The notes under the pieces are model-generated. The model ran no database searches, was not told the DNA's origin, and saw nothing but the letters and a program-made list of their open reading frames with translations. This document shows, one piece after another, positions 45,001 to 46,341 of a DNA stretch of 46,341 nt; within the stretch, counting starts at the first letter, position 1; each line of letters opens with the position of its first letter. Origin of the DNA: an uncultured Flavobacteriaceae bacterium. Lineage in GTDB: Bacteria; Bacteroidota; Bacteroidia; Flavobacteriales; Flavobacteriaceae. A program made the position numbers and the translations under genes. The stretch spans positions 1-46,341 of the forward strand of contig CALLVX010000057.1 of the NCBI GenBank assembly GCA_938010765.1. Reading direction: 5' to 3'.

Positions 45001-46341
45001 TGATTTAGGTGATGAATTAATTCAAACCCTTAGTGACGGGTCGCAAATAACACTCACCGTAATTGCAGCAAATAGCGACTCGAAATCTTTCCTTCCGAAC
45101 GGGTTAAACACATTTAGTGGTGCCCAACTACAGACCCAATATGGAGACAATGCCAATAATTATGCGTTATACGCAAGCGTGGACGATTTAGAACTAGAGG
45201 TAACCTTTCAAATTACAGCTGTCAACAGTGCCGGAATAACATTTAAACCTTCTGTCATTTTTACCGATGGGGAACGAACCGACAACGGTGAAACAAGTAC
45301 TGCCGAGACCAACGGTACCCCTTGGACAATAGTAGAAGAAATATCTTATTCTGGGACAGGACCTGAAATAAGTGGATTGGGAACCACCCTTGTATCACTG
45401 GATGATACGACATTTGGGGTTCCACTTTTACAATCTGATCTAGTTACTGAATTAACATTTAAGACAACCGACAGGCCGGCAATCGGATTAGGAAAGCAAG
45501 CGTTAACTTTTGGATTCTTGACACAGGCAGATGACGACCTAGATGGTGTTGCCAACTGTTTTGACAGGGATTCTGACAATGACGGTATTCCCGATACTGT
45601 TGAGGCTGGTGCTACGGATACCGATAGAGATGGCGAGGTAGACGGATTTACGGATGCAGATGGTGACGGACTTAACGATGCCCAAGACAATATAGATAGT
45701 GGCAGTGGTGCAGGAGAAGTATCTGATGGCACTCCACTACCACTAACGAATACCGACGGGAATGGAAAACCGGATTATTTAGACATTGATGCAGATGACG
45801 ACGGAATCCCTGATAATATTGAAGCACAGCCTACAGCTACTTATAACCCACCGCTAGGCGCGGATGACGACGGCGACGGTATAGACAACCAATATGATCC
45901 AGACTTTGCAGGTAGTGCTCCTTTTATCACATTAGAAAATACGGATGGGACGGATAATCCTGACTATAGGGATTTAGATTCTGACAATGATACCTTAACC
46001 GACGCAGTTGAAGGTGGACATGGAACCCTAACAGATCCCAACGCCGATGCTGATGGAGACGGATTAAATGATGCCTTTGAAGGTGGTAATCTAGACGACC
46101 CCACAGATGTAAATGATGAAATTAATGACCCTACAACCTTACCAGATACCCAAATTCCTGGAGGGGATGTAGATTATCGAGATGCACCTGATGCCGATGG
46201 CGACGGGGTTCCGGATATAGTGGACCTTGATGATGATAACGACGGTATCCCCGATACGGCCGAAGGCACAGGGGATTCCGATGGCGATGGCATCATCGAT
46301 GCCCTCGACCTGGATTCCGATAATGACGGTGTTCCCGACAT
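42077..46341 (+). CDS. Large secreted adhesin-like protein with thrombospondin type 3 repeats, 3' end beyond the window
   Basis: The frame from ATG 42077 stays open for 1421 codons to the window edge; no stop is seen. Signal peptide to about residue 37 (YLLPLLSFIFFYFSGNTLTAQ). Residues about 38-530 hold three DUF11-like/beta-sandwich repeats (YTTEGEYVVCYRIDLTNNG, LDGTYDFTYRVTLGNY, GHYDVTYDIVIQAD). From about 534 on, TSP3-type calcium-binding repeats appear, first DTDSDGQIDVVDLDNDNDG, then at about 767, 841, 915 and densely from 1153 to the edge, separated by beta-rich inserts (about 560-760 and 940-1150). This is the build of T9SS-exported gliding or attachment adhesins of Flavobacteriaceae. 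The C-terminal sorting domain is not visible, so secretion by T9SS is inference. Confidence 0.9.
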   Translation, partial: MKQFSLFYLSFKNKAYLLPLLSFIFFYFSGNTLTAQVSTTASILSSGYTTEGEYVVCYRIDLTNNGTTDLCSPQISSNLITPPGYTSILRIESISLSQSSFTNTDLNATATAFNTGNPEGDAVDPATVKCIPPGGSLRLAYKVYSDPTIIGNGTTVTVNHTTSGIDDAGAGAAQSDTASSSVVLTSTNVIPGAAMQAFQGGMALANASTLDVNLDGTYDFTYRVTLGNYQNDANTGINATNITFTDNFNHIHGIMPINTVNVVASPAGNLTPNPNFTGGANTIGGVSVTPDTQIVSGGTLTPDQTDYVDVVLNVGPTTNTSNRFTSGVIEADQNVLGGRVSEITVFGQDPESADTRGPADGCGGGMAIRFGFTGQLITTKTLVNSFNAASGIPGHYDVTYDIVIQADPTNDIDLKRISAIDDIESTFGSTFVGVSAGPVVTNIDATFAPSENAAYDGETGSGVGSDVDLLAGSQTDILSPGESFSVRYTVEVNLIGAVSPLNNTVVVTAANTDNQQVNSINDNASYSFTPPLDTDSDGQIDVVDLDNDNDGILDSVELDCPPAGTYVSINDSFSNTSTGTNGGSASGTVPDLYPFGDIDLDFSFELINSAVWSNGVSTTTNGAIDGTYINVQPSNTSFPVGSFYPADAATISAAVYTFTFSEPIYLSEFKWGGLDNGDRVDISATLSGVNIPVIISNVNLPAGQFTITGQSVVSTAGGSNAPNRTISVETEGQINQLTIVAGKNVLTPTASNVTMQFYELRYCDDRDSDSDGVPDHLDLDSDNDGIYDVVEAGGTDSNNDGRADDDNDNTNNTASNGIPTSAGLGLIPTETTSGTPDYLNIDSDGDGCNDANEAYNTDYFDFVSNPADSNGDGTYGDVITATEVNADGTVTGLTYDASQNSNVTNSLSVVCLQDSDGDGIYDIVDLDDDNDGIPDAIECSEPNQIGNTGPGTVGSGTFVDQLAFVEWGGDFNDGVDLGDELIQTLSDGSQITLTVIAANSDSKSFLPNGLNTFSGAQLQTQYGDNANNYALYASVDDLELEVTFQITAVNSAGITFKPSVIFTDGERTDNGETSTAETNGTPWTIVEEISYSGTGPEISGLGTTLVSLDDTTFGVPLLQSDLVTELTFKTTDRPAIGLGKQALTFGFLTQADDDLDGVANCFDRDSDNDGIPDTVEAGATDTDRDGEVDGFTDADGDGLNDAQDNIDSGSGAGEVSDGTPLPLTNTDGNGKPDYLDIDADDDGIPDNIEAQPTATYNPPLGADDDGDGIDNQYDPDFAGSAPFITLENTDGTDNPDYRDLDSDNDTLTDAVEGGHGTLTDPNADADGDGLNDAFEGGNLDDPTDVNDEINDPTTLPDTQIPGGDVDYRDAPDADGDGVPDIVDLDDDNDGIPDTAEGTGDSDGDGIIDALDLDSDNDGVPD

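Noticed and set aside
42295..45732. Several minus-strand frames of 61-128 codons in the adhesin region
   Set aside because: They lie antisense to a continuous, domain-bearing frame and have the skewed composition expected opposite Asp/Gly-rich repeats.
43672..46341. CRISPR-like or satellite DNA from the repeated GATGACAATGAC-type blocks
   Set aside because: The repeats are in frame, vary at third positions and encode TSP3 motifs, so they are coding repeats.

Overview
The window looks like chromosome from a member of the Bacteroidota, most likely a marine Flavobacteriaceae. The evidence is an AT-rich composition, few Shine-Dalgarno sequences, several TTG/GTG starts, -7 boxes of the TAnnTTTG type, a secreted protein with a type IX secretion (T9SS) C-terminal sorting domain, an ECF sigma/anti-sigma/DUF4097-like/head-GIN gene set, DUF5606, DUF2853 and a CBM9/DUF5916 outer-membrane family. 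The genus cannot be fixed from sequence reading alone.

Left part (1-8.2 kb): two tandem galactose-oxidase-like copper radical oxidases on the minus strand, the first cut by the window edge. The complete one keeps every residue of the Cys-Tyr/copper site and carries LamG, Ig-like and duplicated C-terminal modules plus a T9SS tail. Divergent from it runs an ECF sigma factor, its presumed anti-sigma factor, a beta-solenoid-like surface protein and a head-GIN gene broken by one amber codon.

8.2-16.7 kb: an Atg22-like MFS transporter, an M48 lipoprotein protease, a GH31 alpha-glucosidase and glycogen branching enzyme on the minus strand, then a collagen-like lipoprotein and a lipoprotein MsrB on the plus strand, each closed by a strong terminator.

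16.7-31.2 kb: an accessory stretch of small enzymes (DUF1572/DinB, MazG, Tat-exported sugar isomerase-like protein, SMP-30 lactonase-like lipoprotein, VOC, DUF1801, serine hydrolase-TPR, GlpF, esterase, SGNH hydrolase, GH20 hexosaminidase). It contains clear decay: a partial duplication at 17.3-17.6 kb, a CBM9/DUF5916 pseudogene with two stops and two frameshifts, and a junction at about 30.79 kb where two truncated pseudogenes of opposite orientation meet.

31.2-41.6 kb: housekeeping genes (DUF5606, def, ruvX, dapD, tsaC-like, cca) surround a surface-glycan island: two GT2 transferases, a GT52-type sialyltransferase candidate, a CMP-nonulosonate synthetase fused to a KdsC-like HAD phosphatase, a NeuB-type synthase lacking the SAF domain, and an FkbM methyltransferase. 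With no NeuC/epimerase nearby, this set fits a KDN-type route starting from mannose-6-phosphate; that is an inference.

Right end (42.1 kb to edge): one open frame of more than 1,400 codons without a stop, encoding a secreted adhesin-like protein with calcium-binding thrombospondin type 3 repeats that runs out of the window. I found no tRNA, rRNA, CRISPR array or insertion sequence.
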